Source: Brucella haematophila
GTDB lineage: Bacteria > Pseudomonadota > Alphaproteobacteria > Rhizobiales > Rhizobiaceae
Assembly (NCBI RefSeq): GCF_005938105.1
Contig: NZ_VCPE01000010.1
Span: 62,001 to 126,000, forward strand
Direction: 5' to 3'
DNA: 64,000 nucleotides
Below, in pieces: positions 52,572 through 61,632 of the stretch (the first letter of the stretch is position 1; every line of letters begins with the position of its first letter). Below the pieces are notes generated by a model, which was not told where the DNA came from, did not search any database, and saw only the letters and a list, made by a program, of their open reading frames with translations. The position numbers and the translations under genes are program-made.

Positions 52572-53123
52572 TCAGCGTGCCCGGCGCCGTTCTGCCGTTG
52601 GCTGGAAAGCCATACGCGAGTGGTACTTGCAATAAGGGCTGGATTCGCAGGATTCACTGCCGCAGAAGTGGAAATCCTCGTTCAGCGGATCACCAATCGG
52701 CCACTTGCAGGTGCGTTCGCTGAGCTGCAACAGGGTGAGGCGGCGCGAAATAGGCACCACGACATCCGAAGCCGGCTTGATGACGGTCTCGGTCACCACT
52801 TCAGCGGCATATTCCATCTGCAGCGCCGTTGCGCCGACCGTCTTGGTAACGGTTGCCGTGCGCATCGTCGTCGTATGGGTGGTATGCGTGCTGCCGCCCG
52901 TATGCTGCGTCACAGGACGCGGCGCTGCTGCAACCGTATTCACTTTCTTGCTGCGTGGAGCAGCGGTCGTCGTCTTACCGCGACCTGAAAGCTTCAGACG
53001 GTGCACTTTGCCGATCACTGCATTGCGGCTGACGCCGCCAAGCTGTGCAGCGATCTGGCTTGCGCTCAAGCCTTCGCTCCACAGTTTCTTCAGTAGTTCA
53101 ACGCGTTCGTCTGTCCAGTTCAT
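52572..53123 (-). CDS. gcrA: GcrA cell cycle regulator
   Basis: 183 residues. The N-terminal DNA-binding domain (1-45) reads MNWTDERVELLKKLWSEGLS, then ASQIAAQLGGVSRNAVIGK and VHRLKL, nearly invariant in the family. A Thr/Ala-rich linker follows, and the C-terminal sigma70-interacting domain has CKWPIGDP, FHFCGSE and SPYCKYHSRMAFQP. GcrA activates promoters carrying GANTC sites methylated by CcrM. ATG 53123 starts the conserved domain; the frame extends five codons further. GANTC sites lie upstream at 53155 and 53302. Confidence 0.96.
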   Translation of the reverse strand: MNWTDERVELLKKLWSEGLSASQIAAQLGGVSRNAVIGKVHRLKLSGRGKTTTAAPRSKKVNTVAAAPRPVTQHTGGSTHTTHTTTMRTATVTKTVGATALQMEYAAEVVTETVIKPASDVVVPISRRLTLLQLSERTCKWPIGDPLNEDFHFCGSESCESSPYCKYHSRMAFQPTAERRRAR

Positions 53124-53828
53124 CGCCCTGGGCTCCAATCATTTTCGTTATCCGGAATCCACCAGTGTTCCCGGATTGCTCCAGGCGCAAACACCATATC
53201 TATCCGGGTGACTAGGTCCGCCGCACGAAATGTAGCTTTTTTCTTTAAAGAGAAACTACATTACCGGATGACTCCATGACAAGGGATAGCCCTGTCAGGC
53301 AGATTCCATTTTTAGGGTTTTCCCCAACTTGGGTGGCAAAGACGGTTTTTCTTTGGTCCTGTGGTGCATTTTTGAACACCTGGGAGAGAGAAGCCGCCGC
53401 ACGAACCCTGTCGTGGAAACTGGGCACTATATATAGGGCGTGCGACGGTCGCGCTACCCCGCTTGCCGAATTGTTGCGGAAAGTCTGATATGCCCATCAT
53501 GCAAGGCTTGGGCGAAGCTTAGGCAAAGCTCAGACGTGCGGACATAAAATGCATGAACTCATGCGCAAAGATGAGCGACAATCCGGGCTTAGTTTGATTG
53601 ACATTTTTTTCGCGAGCGCCAATATACGCCCATGAATAATTGTGCCGCCCGGTGGGCGGCTTTTTATTTCGGCAGGCTTTTCACGCGCGAGGCGCATGAT
53701 CCACCTGCTGCAATCCTGTGATGACCGGCCGGAGAGAGGGTCGGATTATCGCTCAAAATGGCAAAGGCTGACAGTCCGTTTTCCTCGGATATGCAGCATT
53801 TAGAAGGGCTTATGGAGGCCTGATTGCA
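53124..53828. promoter_or_regulatory. 705-base divergent control region between gcrA and argD
   Basis: I see no convincing protein gene. Signals: GANTC at 53155-53159 and 53302-53306; a hairpin 53229-53262 (AATGTAG...CTACATT with CTTT/AAAG inside); a 14-base palindrome GCATGAACTCATGC at 53551-53564; a promoter-like TTGACA at 53598 with AATATA 17 bases on; and just after it an intrinsic terminator at 53644. The order promoter, terminator, argD suggests attenuation or a very short or upstream-initiated RNA. Confidence 0.5.
53644..53666 (+). terminator. intrinsic terminator in the argD leader region
   Basis: GCCGCCC (53644-53650) pairs with GGGCGGC (53654-53660) around GGT and is followed by TTTTTATTT. 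No plus-strand gene precedes it, so it must act on an untranslated leader or an unannotated small RNA. Confidence 0.8.
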
Positions 53829-55040
53829 ATGACCGACGCTACGACCGTGCAACCGCTTTACGACACCTATAATCGTGCGGCTCTGCGCTTCGAGCGAGGT
53901 GAGGGCATCTGGCTGATCACCGAAACCGGCGAGCGCTATCTTGATTTTGCGGCTGGCATCGCGGTGAACTCCCTTGGCCATTCGCATCCACATCTGGTCG
54001 AAGCCCTGAAAAATCAGGCTGAAAAGCTGTGGCATCTGTCCAATCTTTATGAAGTTCCCGGACAGGAAAAGCTCGGCCAGCGTCTGGTCGACAACACATT
54101 TGCCGACAAGGTCTTCTTCACCAATTCCGGCGCGGAAGCGCTTGAATGCGCGATCAAGACCGCGCGTCGCTATCATTTCGCGAACGGCCATCCGGAGCGT
54201 TTCCGGATCATCACCTTTGAAGGCGCATTCCATGGCCGCACGCTTGCGACCATCGCTGCCGGTGGTCAGGCCAAGTATCTCGAAGGTTTCGGCCCTAAGG
54301 TCGAAGGCTTCGATCAGGTGCCGTTCGGCGACGAAGCCGCCTTGCGCGCCGCTATTACCGATGAAACCGCCGGTATCCTGCTTGAGCCCGTGCAGGGCGA
54401 GGGCGGTCTGCGCGGCTTCCCGGAAGAATTCATGCGCCTTATCCGTCAGATCTGTGACGACAAGGGCCTGCTGATGATCCTTGATGAAGTCCAGACCGGC
54501 GTTGGCCGTACCGGCAAGCTGTTTGCCCATGAATGGTCGGGCGTCACGCCGGACATCATGGCTGTGGCCAAGGGTATTGGCGGCGGTTTTCCGGTTGGCG
54601 CCTGCCTTGCGACGGCTGAAGCCGCCAAGGGCATGGTTGCCGGTGTGCATGGCACGACCTATGGCGGCAATCCGCTGGCTATGGCTGTCGGTAATGCCGT
54701 GCTGGATGTCGTGCTGTCTGACGGTTTCCTGGAAAATGTTCAGGCCACCGCGCTTGTCATGAAGCAGGGCCTTGCCTCGATCATCGACCGGTTCCCGAAT
54801 GTGGTTTCCGAAGTTCGCGGTCGCGGTCTCCTGATGGGCATCAAGTGCGTTGTTCCGAACACCACGCTCATTCAGGCGCTGCGTGACGAGCATTTCCTGA
54901 GCGTTGGCGCTGGCGATAATGTCGTTCGTCTGCTGCCGCCGCTGGTCACGACGCCGGAAGAAGCCCGTGAGGCGCTGAACCGCATCGAAATGGCCGTGGA
55001 ACGGCTTTCCGTCGCAAATCCGATCAGCAAGACGGCGTAA
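53829..55040 (+). CDS. argD: acetylornithine aminotransferase
   Basis: 403 residues, class-III PLP transaminase. [17 protein letters not shown] and [15 protein letters not shown] at the N-terminus, cofactor loop [34 protein letters not shown] and the PLP lysine in [17 protein letters not shown]. It makes N-acetylornithine in arginine synthesis and probably also serves succinyl-diaminopimelate in lysine synthesis. argF follows after 2 bases. GGAGG lies 11 bases before the start. Confidence 0.97.
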   Translation: MTDATTVQPLYDTYNRAALRFERGEGIWLITETGERYLDFAAGIAVNSLGHSHPHLVEALKNQAEKLWHLSNLYEVPGQEKLGQRLVDNTFADKVFFTNSGAEALECAIKTARRYHFANGHPERFRIITFEGAFHGRTLATIAAGGQAKYLEGFGPKVEGFDQVPFGDEAALRAAITDETAGILLEPVQGEGGLRGFPEEFMRLIRQICDDKGLLMILDEVQTGVGRTGKLFAHEWSGVTPDIMAVAKGIGGGFPVGACLATAEAAKGMVAGVHGTTYGGNPLAMAVGNAVLDVVLSDGFLENVQATALVMKQGLASIIDRFPNVVSEVRGRGLLMGIKCVVPNTTLIQALRDEHFLSVGAGDNVVRLLPPLVTTPEEAREALNRIEMAVERLSVANPISKTA

Positions 55041-55042
55041 TC

Positions 55043-55969
55043 ATGGCTCAGGATAACGGTATCAAGCACTTCCTCGATCTGTCTTCCGTCCCGGGAAGCG
55101 AATTGCGCTCCATCCTTGAGGACGCCAAGGTGCGCAAGGCGCGCCTGAAGGCAGGCGAGATTGAAAAGCCATTTGCCGGCAAGGTGCTGGCGATGATTTT
55201 CGAAAAACCGTCGACACGCACCCGCGTGTCGTTCGATGTGGGCATGCGCCAGCTCGGCGGTGAAACGCTGATGCTCACCGGCTCGGAAATGCAGCTCGGC
55301 CGCAGCGAAACCATCGCTGATACGGCGAAGGTCCTGTCGCGCTATGTGGATGCGATCATGATCCGCACCACATCGCATGACCGTATGCTGGAACTGGCCG
55401 AATATGCGACCGTTCCCGTCATTAATGCATTGACCGACGACACCCACCCTTGTCAGATCATGGCCGACGTTCTTACATATGAGGAACATCGCGGCTCGAT
55501 CAAAGGCAAAACCTTTGCCTGGATGGGGGACGGCAACAACGTCCTGCATTCGCTTGTGGAAGCCGCGGCGCGGTTTGACTTCAACGTCAATATCGCGACG
55601 CCGGAAGGCAGTGAGCCAAACCAGCACTTTATTGACTGGGCCAGGGCGCATGGTGCGGACATCATGTCTACGACAGACCCGGAGAAAGCGGCAAGCGGTG
55701 TGGATTGCATCGTGACCGACACCTGGGTTTCGATGGGGCAGGAAGACCGCGCCCGTGGACACAATGTGTTCATGCCCTATCAGGTCAATGCAAGGCTGAT
55801 GGCACAAGCTGATCCGAAGGCGCTCTTCATGCATTGCCTGCCTGCGCATCGCGGGGAGGAAGTGACCAACGAAGTGATCGACGGGCCGCAATCGGTCGTG
55901 TTCGACGAAGCCGAAAACAGGCTCCACGCCCAGAAGGCCATTCTGGCCTGGTGCTTGCAAGGCGCGTGA
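55043..55969 (+). CDS. argF: ornithine carbamoyltransferase
   Basis: 308 residues. The carbamoyl-phosphate site [30 protein letters not shown] and the ornithine-binding [20 protein letters not shown] identify an anabolic OTCase, forming citrulline. It is in the argD-argF-hslO operon with minimal spacing, the standard Rhizobiales arrangement. Confidence 0.98.
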   Translation: MAQDNGIKHFLDLSSVPGSELRSILEDAKVRKARLKAGEIEKPFAGKVLAMIFEKPSTRTRVSFDVGMRQLGGETLMLTGSEMQLGRSETIADTAKVLSRYVDAIMIRTTSHDRMLELAEYATVPVINALTDDTHPCQIMADVLTYEEHRGSIKGKTFAWMGDGNNVLHSLVEAAARFDFNVNIATPEGSEPNQHFIDWARAHGADIMSTTDPEKAASGVDCIVTDTWVSMGQEDRARGHNVFMPYQVNARLMAQADPKALFMHCLPAHRGEEVTNEVIDGPQSVVFDEAENRLHAQKAILAWCLQGA

Positions 55970-55981
55970 TTGGAGTTTTCT

Positions 55982-57016
55982 GTGGCTGAGGATACCAGCA
56001 ACATTCATATCGAAGCCGAAAACGGCCAGTCGGGTCCCAAGCTCGATCTGGGTGATTTCGGCTTTGCAGGCGACAATGCGGTCGTGCCCTTCCAGGTGGA
56101 AGGGCTCGATGTGCGCGGTCGCGCGGTTCAGCTTGGCACGAGCATCGACGCCATTCTGAAACGCCATAAATATCCCGAGGAAGTGGCCCGCCTGCTGGCT
56201 GAGGCGACGGTTCTGACTGTTTTGCTCGGCACTTCGCTCAAATTCGAAGGCAAGTTCATCTTCCAGACCCAGTCCGACGGTCCGGTGGACATGCTGGTGG
56301 TGGATTTCAGCACGCCGCATGCGGTGCGCGCCTATGCGCGTTTCGATGATGAGCGCCTGAAGGATGCCATCGCCGCTGGCAAGACAGAGCCGGAAGAGCT
56401 GCTCGGTCGCGGCACGCTGGCCTTCACGGTGGATCAGGGCGCCTATATGCAGCGCTATCAGGGCATCGTGGCGCTTGACGGCTCGACGCTGGAAGAAATC
56501 GCGACGACCTATTTCCGCCAGTCGGAACAGATCCCGACCGATCTGAAGCTCAGCGTCGCCAAGCTGGTCGAACGGGGTGCCGATGGCAAGCTCGTCGAAC
56601 AATGGCGCGCTGGCGGACTGATCATCCAGTTCCTGCCGGAATCGGAACTGCGCGCGCGCATTCCCGATCTGCCGGGCGGGGACGGCGACGAAAATGAAGC
56701 CGTGCATCATCCGGTGGATGACGCCTGGGATGAGGCGCGGTCGCTGGTTGGAACCATCGAAAGCTCGGAACTGACCGATCCGACGATTGGCTCTGAACGG
56801 CTGCTCTATCGCCTGTTCCATGAACGCGGCGTGCGCGTCTTCAACGCCATCAAGGTGGTGGACGAATGCTCCTGCTCGCGTGAGAAAATCCAGGGTGTTC
56901 TCGCCGGTTTCACCGCCGAGGAAATTCAGGACAGCATTGAGAACGGCAAGGTTTCGGTGACCTGCGAATTCTGCTCGACCAGCTACGAGTTCGATCCCGC
57001 GCTGTTTGCGAAGTAA
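55982..57016 (+). CDS. hslO: redox-regulated chaperone Hsp33
   Basis: 344 residues. The C-terminal zinc/redox switch is CSCSREKIQGVL followed by VTCEFCSTSYEF, the CXC...CXXC of Hsp33. It is a cytoplasmic holdase activated by oxidation. GTG 55982 with GGAG 7 bases upstream is chosen; TTG 55970, next to the argF stop, is the alternative. The unusual acidic start EDTSNIHIEAENG is typical of rhizobial Hsp33. A strong terminator follows. Confidence 0.95.
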   Translation: MAEDTSNIHIEAENGQSGPKLDLGDFGFAGDNAVVPFQVEGLDVRGRAVQLGTSIDAILKRHKYPEEVARLLAEATVLTVLLGTSLKFEGKFIFQTQSDGPVDMLVVDFSTPHAVRAYARFDDERLKDAIAAGKTEPEELLGRGTLAFTVDQGAYMQRYQGIVALDGSTLEEIATTYFRQSEQIPTDLKLSVAKLVERGADGKLVEQWRAGGLIIQFLPESELRARIPDLPGGDGDENEAVHHPVDDAWDEARSLVGTIESSELTDPTIGSERLLYRLFHERGVRVFNAIKVVDECSCSREKIQGVLAGFTAEEIQDSIENGKVSVTCEFCSTSYEFDPALFAK

Positions 57017-57031
57017 TGAATGAGAATAATG

Positions 57032-57069
57032 AAAAGCCGGGGCGGTTCAGGAGAGCCGCCCCGGCTTTT
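57032..57069. terminator. bidirectional intrinsic terminator
   Basis: AAAAGCCGGGGCGG (57032-57045) pairs perfectly with CCGCCCCGGCTTTT (57056-57069). It ends the argD-argF-hslO operon and, read on the minus strand, apaG. Confidence 0.93.
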
Positions 57070-57104
57070 CTATGTCTTGTGATGCAGTTGCGGCTCGGCT
57101 TGGC

Positions 57105-57497
57105 TTAATTCAGCGTGCGGCGCTGCTCGGGCACATCCAGCGAGAAAGCCGGAATATCCACTTCGAATGTGTTGCCGGTCGGATTTTGCATCTGATAGCG
57201 GCCAACCATCACGCCGGACGATGTGGTCAGCGGGCAACCGGACGAATACTGGAACGAGTCACCCGGATCGAGAACAGGCTGTTCGCCCACGACACCGGCG
57301 CCGCGTACTTCCTCAACGCGGCCATTGGCGTCGGTAATCTGCCAGTAGCGCGAGCGCAGCTGCACCGTATCGGATGAATTATTGGCGATAGTAATGCGAT
57401 AACCCCAGACATAGCGATTGTCTTCGGGAGCCGACTCTTCTTCCAGATAAAACGGCTCAACCGTTATTTCGATCCCCTGCGTCACCGCCCTATACAT
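57105..57497 (-). CDS. apaG: Co2+/Mg2+ efflux-associated protein ApaG
   Basis: 130 residues, a single ApaG/FBA2-like beta domain: [69 protein letters not shown] and [20 protein letters not shown]. Length equals the family norm when ATG 57497 is used; the frame extends 11 codons further. Physiological role is poorly known. The 269-base gap to metZ holds only a palindrome. Confidence 0.95.
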   Translation of the reverse strand: MYRAVTQGIEITVEPFYLEEESAPEDNRYVWGYRITIANNSSDTVQLRSRYWQITDANGRVEEVRGAGVVGEQPVLDPGDSFQYSSGCPLTTSSGVMVGRYQMQNPTGNTFEVDIPAFSLDVPEQRRTLN

Positions 57498-57718
57498 CGC
57501 ATCCGCCTTTATCATGTGCCTGATGTCCACCTATCGCCAAAGTTGCGTTGGAGGTCAACGCGAAGCGGTAATCTGGACAGGGTCAGCGAGGTAGATTTTC
57601 TGCGTTTGGATCGTTCTTGCGGGGGATTGCAGCGAAAAGGTCACATTTTTTAAGACGAAACACCGTCTTTTACATGATCCCGAGATGCTTCAGGATGAAA
57701 ATGGACAGAAATCGAGCT

Positions 57719-57753
57719 GATTATCCGGCCCGATTCCATTGAGCCGGATAATC
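57719..57753. repeat. palindrome downstream of metZ
   Basis: GATTATCCGGC (57719-57729) and GCCGGATAATC (57743-57753) are perfect arms around a 13-base loop, 13 bases past the metZ stop on the minus strand. No T run follows in that direction, so it may protect the 3' end rather than terminate. Confidence 0.65.
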
Positions 57754-57766
57754 AATTTATGTGGGT

Positions 57767-58963
57767 TTAGCGAACCGCTGCCTTCAGCGCTTCTTCGACG
57801 TCTTCCAGGAGATCGTCGGTGTCTTCAAGGCCGACCGAAATGCGCAGCACGCCATCGGAAATACCCAGCTCGGCCTTGGCCTCATCGCTGAGGTTCTTGT
57901 GCGTCGTGGTGGCCGGATGGGTGATCAGGCTCTTGGCATCGCCCAGATTGTTGGAGATGCTGAACACCTGTAGCGCGTTTTCGAACTTGAATGCAGCATC
58001 CTTGCCGCCTTCCAGTTCCAGCGCGATCAGGGTCGAACCGCCCGTCATCTGCTTGGCGATGATATCCGCCTGCGGATGGTCGGCGCGGCCCGGATAGATG
58101 ACGCGCTTGACGCCCGGCTTGCCTGCGAGAACATCGGCAACGGCAGCCGCCGACTGCGTCATCTGGCGCACGCGCACGGACAGCGTTTCCAGACCCTTCA
58201 GCATGATCCACGCATTGAACGGGCTCATGCCGGGGCCGGTGTGGCGGTAATAGTCCTGAAGCGTGGTCTCGACCCATTCGCGGTCCGACAGCACGATGCC
58301 GCCAAGGCAGCGGCCCTGACCGTCAATATGCTTGGTGGTCGAATAGACGACGATATGCGCGCCAAGCTCCAGCGGCTTCTGGTAAAGCGGGGTCGCAAAC
58401 ACATTGTCGACGATGAGCTTCGCACCGGCTTCATTGGCCACCTGGGCCACGGCGGCGATGTCGATGATTTCGAGCGTCGGGTTCGACGGGCTTTCGAGGA
58501 ACATCACCTTGGTGTTCGGGCGAACGGCGGCTTTCCAGTTTGCGATATCCGAGCCGTCGATGATCGAGATTTCCACGCCATAGCGCGGCAGCAGGGTCTC
58601 GACGATATAACGACACGAGCCAAACACGGCGCGCGCGGAAATCACATGATCACCCGCCTGCACCTGGCACAGAATGGCGGCGGCGACAGCAGCCATGCCG
58701 GAAGCCGTGGCACGGCCTTCCTCGGCACCTTCCAGCGCGCACATGCGCTTTTCGAACATGTCCGTGGTGGGGTTGGCATAACGCGAATAGATGAAACCCG
58801 GATTTTCGCCCTTGAAGCGCGCTTCGGCAGCTTCGGCATCGGGATAAAGGAAACCCTGCGTGAGGAACATCGCTTCCGACATTTCGGCGAAACCGGAGCG
58901 GAGCGAACCGGCGTGCACGAGCTGTGTCGCGGGGCGGAACTTGCGGGTAGTCTCAGTCGTCAT
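57767..58963 (-). CDS. metZ: O-succinylhomoserine sulfhydrylase
   Basis: 398 residues, Cys/Met-metabolism PLP family. RPATQLVHAGSLRSGFAEMS start, SRYANPTTDMFEKRM, the PLP lysine in VVYSTTKHIDGQGRCLGG, and GPGMSPFNAWIMLKGLETL. It makes homocysteine from O-succinylhomoserine and sulfide. The closest symbol is metZ by family and by the SAM-II riboswitch upstream, which is characteristic of metA/metZ in Rhizobiales. Expression should fall when S-adenosylmethionine is plentiful. Confidence 0.95.
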   Translation of the reverse strand: MTTETTRKFRPATQLVHAGSLRSGFAEMSEAMFLTQGFLYPDAEAAEARFKGENPGFIYSRYANPTTDMFEKRMCALEGAEEGRATASGMAAVAAAILCQVQAGDHVISARAVFGSCRYIVETLLPRYGVEISIIDGSDIANWKAAVRPNTKVMFLESPSNPTLEIIDIAAVAQVANEAGAKLIVDNVFATPLYQKPLELGAHIVVYSTTKHIDGQGRCLGGIVLSDREWVETTLQDYYRHTGPGMSPFNAWIMLKGLETLSVRVRQMTQSAAAVADVLAGKPGVKRVIYPGRADHPQADIIAKQMTGGSTLIALELEGGKDAAFKFENALQVFSISNNLGDAKSLITHPATTTHKNLSDEAKAELGISDGVLRISVGLEDTDDLLEDVEEALKAAVR

Positions 58964-59029
58964 TTTTCCAACCTGTCAAAAGCTGGTCGGCCGGGACGCC
59001 CAAAAGCGTTTAGTGGCATCTCGGCGGCC

Positions 59030-59056
59030 AATAAAAAACCGGCCCAAAAGGCCGGT
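59030..59056 (-). terminator. intrinsic terminator in the metZ leader
   Basis: On the minus strand ACCGGCC (complement of 59050-59056) pairs with GGCCGGT (complement of 59038-59044), followed by TTTTTTAT. It lies between the SAM-II aptamer and metZ and is the probable expression platform. Confidence 0.88.
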
Positions 59057-59068
59057 AACGAACCGCGG

Positions 59069-59126
59069 CCCTTTTTAGCGAATTCTTTAACGTGGCTGCA
59101 AGCCGGCCGGCCAAATCACCACGGAA
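59069..59126 (-). ncRNA. SAM-II riboswitch upstream of metZ
   Basis: Minus-strand RNA reads CCGTGGTGATTTGG, a GC-rich hairpin loop, CTTGCAGCCACGTTAAA, then GCTAAAAAGGG. P1 is CGTGG with CCACG; the TGATTT, TTGCAGC-type, GTTAAA and GCTAAAAAGGG blocks are the conserved core of the SAM-II pseudoknot. It lies 106 bases upstream of metZ and is followed directly by the terminator, with a GGCCG/CGGCC alternative pairing available as antiterminator. Confidence 0.9.
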
Positions 59127-59325
59127 CACATTTTCATTATGCCTGTTGTGCAAGGTCGTCAATGCTAGAAGAACCAGATTCGCGGAAAAGCCTGCCTCGT
59201 TGGTTTGCGATTGGCTTCGATTCCTGCGGAAAACCCCGTTTCTCCGGGTGCGAAGGGTTGGCATCGGGCCTTTGAGTGGTCAAAGGTCTTTTGAAGAATT
59301 GCTCAGACTATGGAGTACGAGGTCG

Positions 59326-60417
59326 ATGGCGCTAAGAGATGCGGGAATTCTGGCGGATGCGGATATCGCTGCGCTGTTCGAAAGCGGTTTGCTGGCTTCG
59401 CCGCGTCCATTGGATGCCGACCAGATCCAGCCTGCGAGCCTCGATCTTCGCCTTGGCGCAAAGGCCTATCGTGTTCGCGCCTCCTTCATGCCGGGTCCGG
59501 GCACGCCGGTCATCGACAAACTCGAGCGCCTCAAGCTGCACGAGATCGACCTGACCGCAGGCGCGGTTCTCGAAACCGGCTGCGTCTATATCGTGCCACT
59601 GTTGGAAAGCCTTTCACTGTCGCCGGAACTGTCGGCTTCCGCCAATCCGAAAAGCTCGACCGGTCGTCTCGATATCTTCACCCGTGTAATTGTCGATGGC
59701 GCGCAGGAATTCGACAAGGTGCCCGCCGGTTACAAGGGCCCGCTTTATCTGGAAGTCAGCCCGCGCACATTCCCGATTGTTGCGCGCACCGGTTCGCGCC
59801 TGTCGCAGATCCGCTTCCGCAAGGGCCGTGCCCAGCTGGATGAGGCGGAACTGGCCGCGCTGCACGATTCCGAGACGCTGGTGGCTGCTGAAATGCCGAA
59901 TATTTCCGGTGGTGGCATTGCGCTTTCCGTCGATCTTTCCGGTGGCCCGGACAGGCTGATCGGCTATCGCGGCAAGCACCACACCGGGGTTGTCGATGTG
60001 GACAAGCGCGCCGCCAATGATGTGCTCGATTTCTGGGAGCCGATCTATGATCGCGGCGCGCGCGAACTGGTGCTCGACCCGGATGAATTCTATATCCTCG
60101 TCTCGCGTGAAGCCGTGCATGTGCCGCCGCTCTACGCCGCGGAGATGACGCCTTTCGATCCGCTGGTCGGTGAGTTCCGCGTTCATTATGCGGGCTTCTT
60201 CGATCCGGGCTTCGGCCATAGTGCTGCTGGCGGCACGGGCAGCCGCGCGGTTCTCGAAGTGCGCAGCCATGAAGTGCCGTTCATTCTGGAACATGGCCAG
60301 ATCGTCGGTCGCCTTGTCTATGAGCATATGCTGAACCGCCCGAAGGCGCTTTACGGCACCGATCTTGGTTCCAACTATCAGGCGCAGCAGTTGAAGCTTT
60401 CCAAGCATTTTCGTTGA
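59326..60417 (+). CDS. dcd: 2'-deoxycytidine 5'-triphosphate deaminase, long tandem-fold type
   Basis: 363 residues, nearly twice the length of E. coli Dcd (about 190). Two dUTPase-like folds are visible: the first with DQIQPASLDLRLG, PELSASANPKSSTGR and GPLYLEVSPRTFPIVARTGS; the second with EFYILVSREAVHVPPLYAAE, GFFDPGFG and LEVRSHEVPFILEHGQIVGR. It supplies dUTP for thymidylate synthesis. The frame is open to 59092, across the opposite-strand riboswitch; ATG 59326 with GAGG upstream begins the conserved domain. Confidence 0.88.
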   Translation: MALRDAGILADADIAALFESGLLASPRPLDADQIQPASLDLRLGAKAYRVRASFMPGPGTPVIDKLERLKLHEIDLTAGAVLETGCVYIVPLLESLSLSPELSASANPKSSTGRLDIFTRVIVDGAQEFDKVPAGYKGPLYLEVSPRTFPIVARTGSRLSQIRFRKGRAQLDEAELAALHDSETLVAAEMPNISGGGIALSVDLSGGPDRLIGYRGKHHTGVVDVDKRAANDVLDFWEPIYDRGARELVLDPDEFYILVSREAVHVPPLYAAEMTPFDPLVGEFRVHYAGFFDPGFGHSAAGGTGSRAVLEVRSHEVPFILEHGQIVGRLVYEHMLNRPKALYGTDLGSNYQAQQLKLSKHFR

Positions 60418-60471
60418 CGGCACGAGTAACTCCGCGCAGATATGTGACAAGGGCGGAGGAGAGCGACTGAC

Positions 60472-61491
60472 GTGGCAAACGGAACGGGATTGGATACAAG
60501 CCGAAGGCCGGATTTACAAAACGCGCAAGGCGAAGCTCAGCCACGCAGGCTGTCGGTTGGCATTGTCGCGCTGCCGGGTTTTACGCTGACGGCGCTGAGC
60601 CTGTTCCTCGATCCCTTCCGTCTGGCTGCCGATGATCGTGACAAGAGCCGCCAGATCCGTTGCGCCTGGAAAATCTGCACGCTGTCCGGCGATCCGGTTG
60701 CGTCCAGCTCCGGCATGGTGATCGAGCCGACGGCTCCCATCGGCGAACTTGACGAATGCGATTATGTCGCCGTCGTCGGCGGGGTGCTTGCCCAGTATCG
60801 TCCGCGCCAGCAGGCATTGATCGATCTCATCAAGCGCGCCGACAAGCGCGGCAAAACCGTGGTGGGGCTGTGCACCGCCGCTTTCCTGCTTGCCGAGGGG
60901 AGCCTGCTTGAAGACCGCAATTGCTGTGTGAATTGGTTCCACCGCGACGATTTTCTCGACCTGTTCGACGGCTATACCGCGGACACGACCAGCCTTTTTC
61001 ACCGCAGCGGGCGGCACTATACCTGCGCGGGCGGGCTGGGAGCGGCGTCGCTGGCTCTCTCCATCATCCAGAACGAGATTTCCGAAGAACTGGCGCGCAA
61101 GAGTGCGTCGATCCTGATGATCCCTTACGAGCTGGTGCGCTCCGAGCAGCCAGCGCTCAGCTTCAACGGCGTGCGCTCGCCGATGATCCGCAAGGCCATC
61201 CGCATTTTCGAGGAAACGCTGGAAGACCCGGTGCCGATGATCGATGTGGCGCGCAGGCTCGGCATTTCGGTGCGGCAGATGGAGCGCGGCTTCCGGCTGG
61301 CGCTGGAACGCACGGCCTTCGAAGTGCGCGAGGAACTGCGCGTCAAAAAGGCAAAGGAACTGCTGGCCGAAACAGGATTATCGCTTCTGGAAGTGGCCGT
61401 CGCCAGCGGCTTTACCGATACGCGCAGCATGAACCGGTCCTTCTCGCGCCAGAAGCAGAAGGCTCCACGCGATTATCGTAAGCAAAGATAG
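60472..61491 (+). CDS. GlxA-family transcriptional regulator (DJ-1/PfpI plus AraC HTH)
   Basis: 339 residues. An N-terminal class-I amidotransferase-like domain (about 25-190) has VVGLCTAAFLLAEGSLL around the nucleophile-elbow cysteine and NWFHRDDF. The C-terminal AraC-type helix-turn-helix pair has VPMIDVARRLGISVRQMERG and SLLEVAVASGFTDTRSMNRS. Related proteins (GbdR, CdhR, ArgR of Pseudomonas) regulate catabolism of glycine betaine, carnitine and arginine. Start GTG 60472 has GGAGGA 13 bases upstream. No target operon is adjacent. Confidence 0.92.
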   Translation: MANGTGLDTSRRPDLQNAQGEAQPRRLSVGIVALPGFTLTALSLFLDPFRLAADDRDKSRQIRCAWKICTLSGDPVASSSGMVIEPTAPIGELDECDYVAVVGGVLAQYRPRQQALIDLIKRADKRGKTVVGLCTAAFLLAEGSLLEDRNCCVNWFHRDDFLDLFDGYTADTTSLFHRSGRHYTCAGGLGAASLALSIIQNEISEELARKSASILMIPYELVRSEQPALSFNGVRSPMIRKAIRIFEETLEDPVPMIDVARRLGISVRQMERGFRLALERTAFEVREELRVKKAKELLAETGLSLLEVAVASGFTDTRSMNRSFSRQKQKAPRDYRKQR

Positions 61492-61632
61492 AGCCTGTTC
61501 CAAAAGTCGCCCTGTGTGGCTGCAAATGGCAATTTTCTACGTTCCGGTGCTCACGTACCTTTAAGTACGCTGCGCTCCGGTACTCGAAAATCACCATTTT
61601 CGCACACACATGCCGCTTTTTGATTCAGGCTC
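61491..61632. repeat. 142-base palindromic intergenic element
   Basis: Outer ends GAGCCTG (61491-61497) and CAGGCTC (61626-61632), with matching flanks AAAAGTCGCC/GCCGCTTTTT and TGTGTGGC/CGCACACA, and AATTTTC/GAAAAT further in. The centre has CCGGTGCTCACGTAC and GTACGCTGCGCTCCGG as a second inverted pair. It begins at the stop codon of the regulator gene. Size is like the Bru-RS palindromes reported in Brucella, but identity is not confirmed. Confidence 0.75.

Noticed and set aside
53276-53488. 70-codon frame in the gcrA-argD gap
   Set aside because: No ribosome site and no coding-like composition; the region looks regulatory.
59092-59325. Upstream extension of the dcd reading frame
   Set aside because: It runs antisense through the metZ riboswitch region, has no family similarity, and a good ribosome site lies at ATG 59326.
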